A DNA stretch of 64,000 nucleotides. Source: JACVRN01 sp036389255 (GTDB lineage Bacteria; Acidobacteriota; Blastocatellia; Pyrinomonadales; Pyrinomonadaceae). A program made the translations under genes and the position numbers. Shown one piece after another: positions 43,438-51,536 of this stretch (positions are counted from its first letter, which is position 1; every line of letters starts with the position of its first letter). The DNA is taken from contig DASVQI010000038.1 of the NCBI GenBank assembly GCA_036389255.1, positions 186,001 through 250,000 of the forward strand. The letters are read 5' to 3'. Under the pieces are notes generated by a model. The model did no database searches, was not told the DNA's origin, and saw only the letters and a program-made list of their open reading frames with translations.

Positions 43438-44112
43438 ATGAGAAAGCCCCTGCTCTTAATTGCGCTCGGCATTTTGCTCTTATCTTTCTATCAAATTGAT
43501 GCGAGCGCACAGGGCGAGCCGGAGAAATCAAAGGCCACACGTTACGAGATAGGCGCTCAGTTCTCTTCAATCACCTTTGAGCCCGAGCATACGCAGCCGG
43601 GAGCGGGCGCGAGGTTTACTTTCAACTTCAATGACAACATAGCGCTCGAAGCAGAGCTGAACTACTTTCCGAACGACAACGGCATCATCTCCGGCAACAG
43701 AAATAATGGTCGCGTCACACAAGGACTGTTCGGCGTCAAGGCCGGCAAGCGCTTCCGAAACTTTGGCATCTTCGGCAAGGCGCGTCCGGGCTTTATTAGC
43801 TTTACGCGCGGCTTCGGTGACGTAGTCATAACGGGGCCGCCGCCTGCGGGGAGCATCTTTCCCGAATCGGAATTTCGCCCGCGAAGGCTGACGCATCCGG
43901 CCATTGACCTCGGCGGCGTGCTTGAGTTCTATCCCTCGCGCCGCCTCGTCACGCGCTTTGATGCCGGAGTGACACTGATGCGAGTAGGCGAGACGACATT
44001 CCAAGGTTTCGCGGCGGGGCCGAACAACACGGTGGTCGTCTCGCCTATAACTTTACCCGGCGAGACTCGCTCCAGTTTCCAGTTCAGCGCCGGGATAGGC
44101 TACAGGTTCTGA
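43438..44112 (+). CDS. Outer-membrane beta-barrel protein
   Basis: 224 residues; AAGGAG 6 bases before ATG. Signal peptide ~1-24 (ASAQ). The rest shows alternating amphipathic strands (YEIGAQFSSITFE, ARFTFNFNDNIALEAELNYFP, GLFGVKAGKRFRNFGIFGKARPGF) and ends in YRF, the terminal aromatic of BAM-inserted barrels. OmpA-like/porin_4 fold; pore size and substrate unknown. Confidence 0.85.
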   Translation: MRKPLLLIALGILLLSFYQIDASAQGEPEKSKATRYEIGAQFSSITFEPEHTQPGAGARFTFNFNDNIALEAELNYFPNDNGIISGNRNNGRVTQGLFGVKAGKRFRNFGIFGKARPGFISFTRGFGDVVITGPPPAGSIFPESEFRPRRLTHPAIDLGGVLEFYPSRRLVTRFDAGVTLMRVGETTFQGFAAGPNNTVVVSPITLPGETRSSFQFSAGIGYRF

Positions 44113-44127
44113 AAGGAAGGGACGAGC

Positions 44128-44180
44128 GATTGACTCATCGTTTCATCGTTTCATTGATTCAATAAAGAGATGAATCAATC
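44128..44180. repeat. ATTGATTCA-type hairpin after OMP gene
   Basis: GATTGACTCATC (44128-44139) pairs with GATGAATCAATC (44169-44180) and inner TTTCATTGA/TCAATAAAG also pair. It lies just downstream of the OMP gene. Confidence 0.6.
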
Positions 44181-44213
44181 TTTCATTTCTCTTTCGTCCC
44201 TGCTTTTCATCAT

Positions 44214-44412
44214 CCGGCGATTGGTTTTCCAGGCGGGCTGTATTGAAAGGAGCGCTTTGTCGCGGGACTGTTGCGAATCCGTTTGGAGGGTGGCTTGAGG
44301 AGGCGGACATTGGGAGCGCCCGTACTCTTCCGAACCCTTCAAATGGCTTGCACCAGCCGCTCGCGGCAAACGGCTCCGGCCCGTACAGCCCGCCTGGAAA
44401 GCCAATCGCCGG
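44214..44412. mobile_element. MITE-like 199-bp element with 29-bp inverted ends
   Basis: Ends 44214-44242 (CCGGCGATTGGTTTTCCAGG onward) and 44384-44412 are inverted copies with one mismatch in 29. The interior shows no frame with start signals and no domain. No clear target duplication was found next to the ends. A non-autonomous element is the simplest reading; a large stem-loop RNA is an alternative. Confidence 0.55.
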
Positions 44413-44473
44413 ACTGGCTACATAGTAACGCAGAGAACGCTTGCGCGTATGCGCAGGTGGGGATTCTAAGGAA

Positions 44474-44490
44474 TTGATTAATTGAATCAA
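44474..44490. repeat. Short ATTGATTCA palindrome at deoC stop
   Basis: TTGATTAATTGAATCAA, imperfectly palindromic; the deoC stop TGA lies inside it. Confidence 0.5.
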
Positions 44491-45383
44491 TAAGCTGCGG
44501 CGGTGGCGGTGGGTTTTGCTCCTGCGGCTTCCTGCGCGATTTTGACGCCCACGCTCGCGCCTATGCGGGTGGCTCCGGCTTCGACCAAAGCGCGTGCGTC
44601 AGCCAGCCCCTTGACTCCGCCAGAGGCTTTGACGCCCAAGTCAGCGCCTACTACCTGCCGCATCAAGGCTATGTCTGCGACGGTCGCGCCGCCCTTGGCG
44701 AAGCCGGTCGAGGTCTTGACGAAATCGGCCCCGGCGCTCTTGGCGGCGAGACAGGCGCGCACCTTCTCTTCGTCCGTCAGCAGCGCCGTCTCTATAATCA
44801 CCTTGCAGGTGACTTCATACTCGTGCGCGGCTTCCACGACGGCGCGAATGTCATGCTCCACGGCGCAGTCGTCGCCGCTCCTGAGCGCGCCTATGTTAAT
44901 CACCATATCCACCTCCCGCGCCCCGTCATAGATTGCGCGCCGCGCTTCGTAGGCTTTCACGTCCGGCAGAGTTGCGCCGAGCGGAAAGCCTATGACGGTG
45001 CAGACGGGGACGCCCGAGCCGCGCAGGTTACAGGCGGCGGAGCGCACCCACGTAGGATTGACGCAGACGGAGGCGAAGTGAAAGCGCGCGGCCTCTTCGC
45101 AGAGGCGGCGTATGTCGTCTTCGGTGGCTTCGGGCTTGAGCAGCGTGTGGTCTATGAGGCTGGCCCAGTCGCGCGCAGAAGCGGTCTGTCCCAGCACGAG
45201 CCCTATGCGCGCCGCGCCCGCGTCCACAATCCTGTGCATGCGCTGCGGGCAGCGATTGAAGCACTCGCTCGCGCAGCCGCAGTAAGCGGCCTGCCCGTCC
45301 GAGTCGCCGTTCAAGCGCGCGACGATAACGTCGGTAATCTGCTCTACCAGACTATCAAGCTCGCCGTTCTGTGAATAGGCCAT
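44487..45383 (-). CDS. deoC: Deoxyribose-phosphate aldolase with microcompartment-type N-terminal extension
   Basis: 298 residues from ATG 45383 (GGAGGAG upstream); E. coli DeoC is 259. The catalytic TIM-barrel (~75-290) has LIDHTLLKPEAT, VCVNPTWV, GFPLGAT, the Schiff-base lysine region CKVIIETALL and VKTSTGFAKGGAT. Ahead of it is an amphipathic helix (LDSLVEQITDVIVARL, ~10-25) and a Cys-rich linker CGCASECFNRCPQRM. It splits deoxyribose-5-phosphate into glyceraldehyde-3-phosphate and acetaldehyde. The helix resembles microcompartment encapsulation peptides, and the upstream rpiB-like gene, 52 bases away, has one too. Confidence 0.93.
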   Translation of the reverse strand: MAYSQNGELDSLVEQITDVIVARLNGDSDGQAAYCGCASECFNRCPQRMHRIVDAGAARIGLVLGQTASARDWASLIDHTLLKPEATEDDIRRLCEEAARFHFASVCVNPTWVRSAACNLRGSGVPVCTVIGFPLGATLPDVKAYEARRAIYDGAREVDMVINIGALRSGDDCAVEHDIRAVVEAAHEYEVTCKVIIETALLTDEEKVRACLAAKSAGADFVKTSTGFAKGGATVADIALMRQVVGADLGVKASGGVKGLADARALVEAGATRIGASVGVKIAQEAAGAKPTATAAAY

Positions 45384-45435
45384 TGTCTCAAAAACTCCTC
45401 CGGGCGCGAATGAAAGCGCATCCGGCCCGCGCTCG

Positions 45436-46272
45436 TCAAGAACTGTACTGTCGCTCGACCGCAACTATCTTGGCGACGCGTTTGCGGTGGCGGTCTTCGC
45501 TGATTTCCGTGGAGAGCCATGCCGAGACAATCTCGCGCATCTCCGCGCTCGTGATGGTCTTGCTGCCAAGCGTGAGCACGTTGGCGTCGTTGTGCTCGCG
45601 CGAGTTTTTCGCCACGGCCACGGAGTAACAGGCGGCGGCGCGCACGCCCGGCACCTTGTTGGCGGTCATACAGGAGCCCACGCCCGCGCCGTCAATGATG
45701 ATGCCTACATCGGCCTGCCCGTCCGAGACTGCGCGGGCGACCGCGTGAGCGAAGTCCGGATAATCAACGGCGTCTTCGGAATTGGTGCCGAAGTCGTGAA
45801 CCCTGTGTCCAAGCTCGGCCAGCAAAGCCTTTAGCTCTTCCTTCATGGGAAAGCCGCCGTGGTCTGCGCCAACGGCTATAACTTTACGCTCGCGCGAGCC
45901 GCGCCGTGGAGTCCGCCGCACAAGCTCTATGCGCCGCTCGCGTACTATGTCTGCCGCTAAGGGCGTCAATCGCGCGCCTTCCGCGACGCGCAGCCGCGCG
46001 CCGTCTTCCAGCCCTCGCACGTCGTCTTCCGTAATCACCATCTTGGACGATTCGTCACGCGCAAACTCCGGCGCGCCCCTTTGCGAAGCGGGCTCTTCCG
46101 GCACAACGTTGACGAAGCGGCTCTGAGTGGGCGCAGTAGTCTCTGCGGGTCTGGAAGAAGAAACGGAAGCTGTTGAAGATGCGCCACTGCCCTCTTCTGC
46201 GGGGAGCGCGTTGGCCAGCACATCGCGCACCAGAGCGCGTACCCTGTCTCGTGTTGAATCGTCAGATGCCAT
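45436..46272 (-). CDS. RpiB/LacAB sugar-phosphate isomerase with microcompartment-type N terminus
   Basis: 278 residues from ATG 46272; canonical RpiB is ~150. N terminus: amphipathic helix DRVRALVRDVLANAL (~8-22), a Ser/Thr/Pro linker, then ITEDDVRGLEDGARLRVAEG plus ARLTPLAADIVRERRIELV (~85-125), a module seen in PduL/EutQ-type microcompartment proteins. The isomerase domain follows (VGADHGGFPMKEELKALL, DFGTNSEDAVDYPDFA, ICDGAG-like IIDGAGVGSCMTANKVPGVRAA). The catalytic Cys of RpiB lies in the GSCMTANK loop rather than the usual ICGSG position. It likely isomerises a 5-carbon sugar phosphate. Operon with deoC. Confidence 0.85.
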   Translation of the reverse strand: MASDDSTRDRVRALVRDVLANALPAEEGSGASSTASVSSSRPAETTAPTQSRFVNVVPEEPASQRGAPEFARDESSKMVITEDDVRGLEDGARLRVAEGARLTPLAADIVRERRIELVRRTPRRGSRERKVIAVGADHGGFPMKEELKALLAELGHRVHDFGTNSEDAVDYPDFAHAVARAVSDGQADVGIIIDGAGVGSCMTANKVPGVRAAACYSVAVAKNSREHNDANVLTLGSKTITSAEMREIVSAWLSTEISEDRHRKRVAKIVAVERQYSS

Positions 46273-46274
46273 AA

Positions 46275-46350
46275 TGGTAATCGGCAATCAGTAACCGGCA
46301 GTCAGCCGACAGCTTTTCGCCGGTAGCTGATTGCTGACTACTGAGTAGTT
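46275..46350. repeat. Imperfect inverted repeat upstream of rpiB-like gene
   Basis: CGGCAATCAGTAACCGGCAG (from 46282) is the imperfect complement of the 46318-46346 segment (CGCCGGTAGCTGATTGCTGA). Arms are made of CAGTAAC/CAGTCAG/CAGCAAT words. It lies between two genes of one orientation, directly after the stop of the metallophosphatase gene. Confidence 0.6.
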
Positions 46351-46351
46351 T

Positions 46352-47347
46352 TTATGCCAGCGAAGCGTCGCGTAAATCAAGCAGTCTTCCGGCTGAGGCC
46401 GTGACGCTATTTGCCTTGACGGTGAAGTCCACGCGGCCAACGTAGATGCCGCTCTTGCCGACCTGAAAGATGACGGTATCGCGGCCCGAAGGCTGGCGCG
46501 CGAGCGCAGGCTTCTGCATAAAAGTGTGCGTGTGGCCGCTTGCTATAAAGTCTATGCCGTCAACCTGCGCGACTACCTGCGTGTCTCCAAGGTCGCCGTC
46601 CTTGGGCTCCGGATAATATCCGAGGTGCGAGCAGCAGACGACCATGTTGCATTTCTCCCGCGTGCGAAGAAGCTCTACGGCGCTGCGGGCGGTCTTCACC
46701 GGGTCTAGGTACTTCAGCCCGGCGAAGCTTTCGGGCGGGTTCAGCCCTTCCAGCTTTATGCCTAGGCCGAAGACTCCGACGCGCACGCCGCCGAACTGTC
46801 GGACGACGTAAGGCTTGACGTGCTTTTCAATAATAGTTCCGCGCACGTCATAGTTGGTCGCCACTATATCGAACTTTGCGTAAGGGATGACTTTCGCAAG
46901 TCCCTCTATGCCGTTGTCGAAATCGTGATTGCCTAGCACGGCCACGTCGAACCCCACGGCCGACATGGTTTTGAACTCGACTTCGCCGCCGTACAGATTG
47001 AAGTAGGGCGTTCCCTGAAAAGCATCGCCCGCGAAGAGTACGAGCGTGTTCGGGTTCTCCTTGCGAACTCGTTTGACCAGCGTGGCCATGCGCGCCATGC
47101 CGCCTTTGCCCGCGTTGCGGTCGTTGGCAGGCAGTGGGTCAATCTGCGAGTGCAGGTCGTTCGTGTTGAGAGTGGTGATGAGAGTCTCGCCGTCTTTGGC
47201 TTCGAGCAGAGGCTCTGCCAATTCGTCCCACGAGCGCGCAGGCGGAAGAAGGGAGAAGCCGGAAGCTGCTGGCAGAAGCCTTGAGAAGGCCAGAGGCAGG
47301 GACGCGCCGGCAAGTGTTGCCCCTAAAAATTTACGTCGCGTTATCAT
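46352..47347 (-). CDS. 5'-nucleotidase N-terminal (metallophosphatase) domain protein, Tat-type signal
   Basis: 331 residues; GGAGG precedes the ATG. N-terminal ITRRKFLGATLAGASLPLAF is a twin-arginine-like signal. Calcineurin-like metallophosphatase motifs: TLNTNDLHSQID, AGDAFQGTP, GNHDFDNG, CCSHLGYYPEP and SGHTHTFM. This is the catalytic half of UshA-like 5'-nucleotidases; the C-terminal substrate domain is encoded by the upstream gene, overlapping by 4 bases. Together they would dephosphorylate nucleotides in the periplasm. Confidence 0.9.
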   Translation of the reverse strand: MITRRKFLGATLAGASLPLAFSRLLPAASGFSLLPPARSWDELAEPLLEAKDGETLITTLNTNDLHSQIDPLPANDRNAGKGGMARMATLVKRVRKENPNTLVLFAGDAFQGTPYFNLYGGEVEFKTMSAVGFDVAVLGNHDFDNGIEGLAKVIPYAKFDIVATNYDVRGTIIEKHVKPYVVRQFGGVRVGVFGLGIKLEGLNPPESFAGLKYLDPVKTARSAVELLRTREKCNMVVCCSHLGYYPEPKDGDLGDTQVVAQVDGIDFIASGHTHTFMQKPALARQPSGRDTVIFQVGKSGIYVGRVDFTVKANSVTASAGRLLDLRDASLA

Positions 47348-48246
47348 TGCTTACCTTCCTCCGCACTGCCTGCGTTTTCGTCAGCCTTGAACCGCCCGTC
47401 CAGACCGGCACTGATGCTTCGTCCGGCAGCCGTCTCCGCCTTCACGTATTCAATCAGCGCGTCGCGTATAGTCAGGCCCAGAGGGCGCAGGCTCGTCCCT
47501 TCCTTCAGCACGCTGTATTCGCCGCCGCGCTTCACCAGATAATCAATCGTGACGATGGTGTATGTGGCCTTGGGGTCTATCTCCTGCTCAGCGCCGGGAG
47601 CCCCCAGCTTGATGCTGACCAGCTCGTTCTGTTTCTTCTCCTTGTTGTCGTGGTAGACGATACGCGCGCCCGATTGCGCGTTGTTTCGCTGAACGTTCAT
47701 CTCCATGAAGCGGCGCAACTGCTCGCCCGTCAATTCAAGCGTGATGAGCGCGTTCTCAAACGGTAGAAGCTCAAAGATGTCCGCAGTGCTGATGCTACCG
47801 GCCGCAATGGAATTTTTGCGCAGCCCGCTCGTGTTGACGACGGCGAGCACGACGGGCTTGCCCAGCCGCTTCCCCGCGATAGCGCGCATGGCATCCGACA
47901 CGAAGTTGCCGAGCGAGCCTCCGCCCGCGCCCGTCTTTTTCAGGTCGCCCGCGAGCTTTCCTATGGGCGTGCTCAGTTCGTCAACCCTTGTCTTGTAAGG
48001 CGCAATAATCTTTTGCAGCTCAGGGTCATTGCTGAGGCTTGAGTCAATCACATTCTCGGAGGCGCGCCCGCGAACGTCCGGGGACGAAGAGACATCGGAG
48101 GTTTGCGCGCCCGCCGGGGCGGTCGTAGAAGCTGTGGGCTTAGCCTGATTGCCCTGCTGCTGAGCGCTCGCGCTGCCCGCGTGCGGCAGATAGAGGCAGA
48201 GAGCCGCAAGCGCCGTGCAAGTTAAGCGAATTGACAGTCTTATCAT
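47344..48246 (-). CDS. 5'-nucleotidase C-terminal domain protein, secreted
   Basis: 300 residues from ATG 48246 (GAGGAAAC upstream). Signal peptide ~1-28. The 5_nucleotid_C fold is visible: LGNFVSDAMRAIAGKRLGKPVVLAVVNTSGLRKNS, ISTADIFELLPFENALITLELTGEQLRRFM, and YTIVTIDYLVKRGGEY. Its stop overlaps the ATG of the catalytic-domain gene, so the two halves are made together but in reverse order relative to the fused UshA protein. Confidence 0.88.
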   Translation of the reverse strand: MIRLSIRLTCTALAALCLYLPHAGSASAQQQGNQAKPTASTTAPAGAQTSDVSSSPDVRGRASENVIDSSLSNDPELQKIIAPYKTRVDELSTPIGKLAGDLKKTGAGGGSLGNFVSDAMRAIAGKRLGKPVVLAVVNTSGLRKNSIAAGSISTADIFELLPFENALITLELTGEQLRRFMEMNVQRNNAQSGARIVYHDNKEKKQNELVSIKLGAPGAEQEIDPKATYTIVTIDYLVKRGGEYSVLKEGTSLRPLGLTIRDALIEYVKAETAAGRSISAGLDGRFKADENAGSAEEGKQ

Positions 48247-48532
48247 GTTTCCTCTTAAACGAACGTAATCGAGAAGCAACGTCTATGCGAGGCCACGGCC
48301 TCGCGCAATTCCGGCCCCTCGTCGTGACTCTTTCTCTTTCAGCATTGACCTCTAAGGAGAGCTTCAATAGTATGTCGCACCACGGGCTTCTGTTGCAATG
48401 GCGCTCGGCCTGTAATCGGGGCGCGCGGGCCGTATCGAACCGGCGCTCAAGCGGCGGACGATGAAAGCTGCGCTTGACGGCTAGGCCGCCTGAAGGCCGC
48501 AGGTGAACTTTAACTTTCTGGAGGCAACTCTT

Positions 48533-49105
48533 TTGGCTACTTCTTCCGCACCGACCACATCCGAATTTTCTCATCCAAACCTTGAGCCGCTTTTCAGCGT
48601 CGAACAGATTCAAACGCGCATCGCGGAGCTGGGCGCGGAAATCTCGCGCGAATACGCCGGACGAAACCCTCTGATGATAGGCGTGCTCAAGGGCGCTTGC
48701 ATCTTTATCAGCGACCTGATGCGGGCCACAGACCTGCGGCTGGGCGTAGAGTTCATGGGCATCTCAAGCTACGGAGCGGCCACGCGCACATCCGGCGAGG
48801 TGCGTATCACAAAAGATTTGGATGTCCCGATTGAAGGGCGCGACATTTTGGTCGTCGAAGACATAGTTGATACGGGAATCACGCTCTCTTACCTTATGGC
48901 CAACCTGCGCTCTCGCGGCGCGAACTCGGTCAAGCTCGTGGCGCTGCTGGACAAGTTCGAGCGGCGCGAGCGCGAAGTCGAGATAAATTATCTGGGATTC
49001 AAGATACCGGACGCCTTCGTCGTAGGCTACGGGCTGGACTTCGCGGAGCGCTACCGCAATCTTCCCTACATAGCCGTCCTGCGAAACCCGGAAGAAGTTA
49101 GATAG
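48533..49105 (+). CDS. hpt: Hypoxanthine phosphoribosyltransferase
   Basis: 190 residues if translation starts at TTG 48533, which has GGAGG 8 bases upstream; a GTG at 48503 would add ten residues. PRPP motif VVEDIVDTGITLSYL, plus the flexible-loop and purine-binding segments GVLKGACIFISDLMRA, FMGISSYG and DAFVVGYGLDFAERYRNLPYI. It salvages hypoxanthine or guanine with PRPP. It fits the adjacent nucleotide and nucleoside breakdown genes. Confidence 0.92.
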   Translation: MATSSAPTTSEFSHPNLEPLFSVEQIQTRIAELGAEISREYAGRNPLMIGVLKGACIFISDLMRATDLRLGVEFMGISSYGAATRTSGEVRITKDLDVPIEGRDILVVEDIVDTGITLSYLMANLRSRGANSVKLVALLDKFERREREVEINYLGFKIPDAFVVGYGLDFAERYRNLPYIAVLRNPEEVR

Positions 49106-49111
49106 AAAGAG

Positions 49112-49140
49112 AATTGACTCAATGAATCATTGAATCAATT
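49112..49140. repeat. ATTGATTCA-type palindrome between hpt and deoB
   Basis: AATTGACTCAATGA (49112-49125) and TCATTGAATCAATT (49127-49140) are complementary with one mismatch around one base. The deoB stop codon (49127-49129) lies within the right arm. Confidence 0.75.
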
Positions 49141-50311
49141 CCTTAAGAAAGCTTTCTCCGGCGTTCAGCTTCAGGCCGAAGTTTTCCACTATGGTCTGGC
49201 CTATGTCGGAGAGCGAGTCGCGTGTTCCGAGATTCACTCCGGCGCGCGCGGCGGGGCCGTAGACGACGAGCGGCGCGTACTCGCGCGTGTGGTCTGAGCC
49301 CGGACGCGTCGGGTCGTTGCCGTGGTCGGCCGTGATGATGAAGACATCGCCCTCTTTCATCGCGCCTTCTATCTCTGGCAGGCGGGAATCGAAATGCTCA
49401 AGGGCTCGCGCATAGCCTTCCGTGTCCCGGCGGTGTCCGTAAAGCATGTCGAAGTCCACTAGGTTCGAGAAGATGAGCCCGCGCGTGTCGCCCGCTAGGG
49501 CGCGAACGGTCTGGTCAATAGATTGGTCGTTGTTCTTGGCCGAGAGGTCTTCCGTGACGCCCACTGCGTCGTAGATGGAAGAGACTTTTCCAATACAGAC
49601 TACGTCCAGACCTGCTTCCGACAGCGTGACGAGAAGGTTTTCGCGCGGAGGCGGCACGGCGTAATCGTGACGGTTCTCCGTGCGCCGGAAAGCGCCCGGC
49701 TCGCCTTCGAAGGGACGCGCTATGACGCGGCCAACTTCATCCTCGCCCTTCAGTAGAGAGCGCGCAGTCTCGCAGATTTCGTAGAGCTTGGGCACCGGGA
49801 TAACCTGCTCGTGAGCCGCAATCTGAAAGACGGAATCGGCCGAGGTGTAGACAATGGGCTTGCCTGTCTTGACGTGTTCTTCGCCAAGCTCCTTGATAAT
49901 CTCTGTCCCTGAAGCCGGGACGTTCCCGAGTATGCCGGGCACGCCCGTACGCCGCACGAACTCGTCTATGATGCGCGGCGGAAATCCTTCCGGGTAGGTG
50001 GGGAAAGCTCGCTCCAGTATGATGCCCGCCATCTCCCAATGGCCCGTGGTCGTGTCCTTGCCATTCGAGCGAAGCGCGCAGCGACCGAATGAGCCGCGCG
50101 GGCTCTCTGCGGGCGGGACGTTCTTCAAAGGGCGAATGTTGCCGAGGCCCAGTCGCTGAAGGTTCGGCAGATGAACCGCGCGCGATTCCAGTATGTGGCC
50201 GAGCGTGTCGGAGCCCGCGTCTCCCCAACTGGCGGCGTCCGGCATCTCGCCCATCCCAAGGCTGTCCAGCACAATCAATACGAAGCGATTAAAAGGTCTA
50301 TCATGGCTCAT
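49127..50311 (-). CDS. deoB: Phosphopentomutase
   Basis: 394 residues, family length. Alkaline-phosphatase-fold metal motifs: LIVLDSLGMGEMPDA, KDTTTGHWEM, FSNLVDFDMLYGHRRD and ITADHGNDPTRPGSDHTRE. It converts (deoxy)ribose-1-phosphate to the 5-phosphate, feeding DeoC. The upstream phosphorylase is not in the window. Confidence 0.96.
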   Translation of the reverse strand: MSHDRPFNRFVLIVLDSLGMGEMPDAASWGDAGSDTLGHILESRAVHLPNLQRLGLGNIRPLKNVPPAESPRGSFGRCALRSNGKDTTTGHWEMAGIILERAFPTYPEGFPPRIIDEFVRRTGVPGILGNVPASGTEIIKELGEEHVKTGKPIVYTSADSVFQIAAHEQVIPVPKLYEICETARSLLKGEDEVGRVIARPFEGEPGAFRRTENRHDYAVPPPRENLLVTLSEAGLDVVCIGKVSSIYDAVGVTEDLSAKNNDQSIDQTVRALAGDTRGLIFSNLVDFDMLYGHRRDTEGYARALEHFDSRLPEIEGAMKEGDVFIITADHGNDPTRPGSDHTREYAPLVVYGPAARAGVNLGTRDSLSDIGQTIVENFGLKLNAGESFLKELIQ

Positions 50312-50472
50312 GTCTTGGCGGCATCCTCACGGCTGAAGAGTTACGGGAGGAGCCGGTTAAAAAGCTCTTCCCACTGAACATTGCACTTTCTTTGGTTCGA
50401 CAACTATCTTAACATGCTTCCGAGATGTCCGCTCAAGCCGTAGACGGGGGAGCTAGAGACGCGAGACGCCTT

Positions 50473-50946
50473 ATGGAGATTCGCCGCATCAGCGCCGAAG
50501 AGGCCCAGCGATTGAGAGCTGCTATACTCAGGCCGGGCCTGCCGTTCGAAGCGTCCGTCTACGAGCTTGATTATGACCCGGAGTCGCTGCACATGGGCGC
50601 TTTCGAGTACGGCGAGCTGGTGACGGTTGCAACCATCCTGCACCAGCCGCCGCCGGGCGAGGATGAGCCGCTAGGCTGGCGGCTGCGAGGAATGGTGACT
50701 CTGCCTGAGATGCAGCGTCGCGGCTACGGTCGCGCGGTGCTGCTGCGATGTATAGCGCACATTGCGCGGCAAGGGGCCACGCTTCTCTGGTGCAACGCGC
50801 GCACGGACGCGGTCGGGTTTTATCTCACTCTACAGTTTGAGACAGAGGGCGGTGAGCAGAAGACCGCTCGCGGCACAAGCTTCGTCAGAATGAAACGCGT
50901 CGTCACGACGGAGGACGCTCAATTAGAAACGGAACAACCGAAATGA
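50473..50946 (+). CDS. GNAT-family N-acetyltransferase
   Basis: 157 residues from ATG 50473 (an in-frame ATG at 50425 is possible). GNAT motif A is RGMVTLPEMQRRGYGRAVLLRCI (R/QxxGxG/A type), with the acetyl-CoA strand and a C-terminal LQFETEGGEQ. The acceptor substrate is unknown. Its stop overlaps the start of the next gene by 4 bases. Confidence 0.85.
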   Translation: MEIRRISAEEAQRLRAAILRPGLPFEASVYELDYDPESLHMGAFEYGELVTVATILHQPPPGEDEPLGWRLRGMVTLPEMQRRGYGRAVLLRCIAHIARQGATLLWCNARTDAVGFYLTLQFETEGGEQKTARGTSFVRMKRVVTTEDAQLETEQPK

Positions 50947-51503
50947 GCTTTATCAGAGCATCTCTCATCATCATCTTTATCTTCACATCGTCCACGCTCG
51001 CTGAGGCACAGGCGGGCGCAAAATGCTCGCTCACCACAGAGCAGTTTTCGCAGGTGGCCGAGCTAAAGGGATTGTGGCCGGGCATGACGCTTGAGCAAGT
51101 CAAGACGGTCGTTCCGTCGCTTGAGATGGGTAAAACGGACGAGTTGGGGCTGTCGAAGACCAGCTTCTCGCCGGACTTCAACCCGAAGATAAACAAGGCG
51201 GCCTTTCAAGGCGTCAGGACAGTCTCGCTGGACTTTCTGGACGACAAGCTCTTCTCGGTCTGGATTGGCTACAACGACACTTTCAAGTTGAAGACGATTG
51301 ATGAAATCGTGCGCGCCGTGACGCAGTCTCTCAAGCTTCCGGCCGGATGGGAGACAAAGGGTCGCGGCCAGCAACTGACCTGCGGCGACTTTCAGCTAGC
51401 CGTCACGATGGTCGCGGGCAGCCCGACGCTTCGCATCACGGACGAGACGGCCAAAGCGACTTGGGAGAAACGCAGGACTGAAAAGGAAGAACAGCAGCCT
51501 TAA
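50943..51503 (+). CDS. Secreted protein of unknown function (family A)
   Basis: 186 residues, signal peptide ~1-22. Core: CSLTTEQFSQVAELKGLWPGMTLEQVKTVV, then VSLDFLDDKLFSVWIGYNDTFK, and LTCGDFQLAVTMVAGSPTLRITD. Same plan as the protein at 16576-17217; I take them as paralogs. Starts at the stop of the GNAT gene (ATGA). Confidence 0.75.
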   Translation: MSFIRASLIIIFIFTSSTLAEAQAGAKCSLTTEQFSQVAELKGLWPGMTLEQVKTVVPSLEMGKTDELGLSKTSFSPDFNPKINKAAFQGVRTVSLDFLDDKLFSVWIGYNDTFKLKTIDEIVRAVTQSLKLPAGWETKGRGQQLTCGDFQLAVTMVAGSPTLRITDETAKATWEKRRTEKEEQQP

Positions 51504-51536
51504 ACAACAACGGTTTGTAAAGGAGAGTGAAGCTTT

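Larger units (their letters stand above)
44113..44486. other. Repeat-filled gap between OMP gene and deoC
   Basis: No gene is supported. It holds an ATTGATTCA-type hairpin at 44128-44180, a 199-bp element with 29-bp inverted ends (44214-44412), and a second ATTGATTCA palindrome at 44474-44490 overlapping the deoC stop. Confidence 0.6.

Noticed and set aside
44143..44490. 115-codon minus-strand frame spanning the 199-bp element
   Set aside because: It reads straight through inverted repeats and palindromes and overlaps the deoC stop; better explained by the non-coding repeat.
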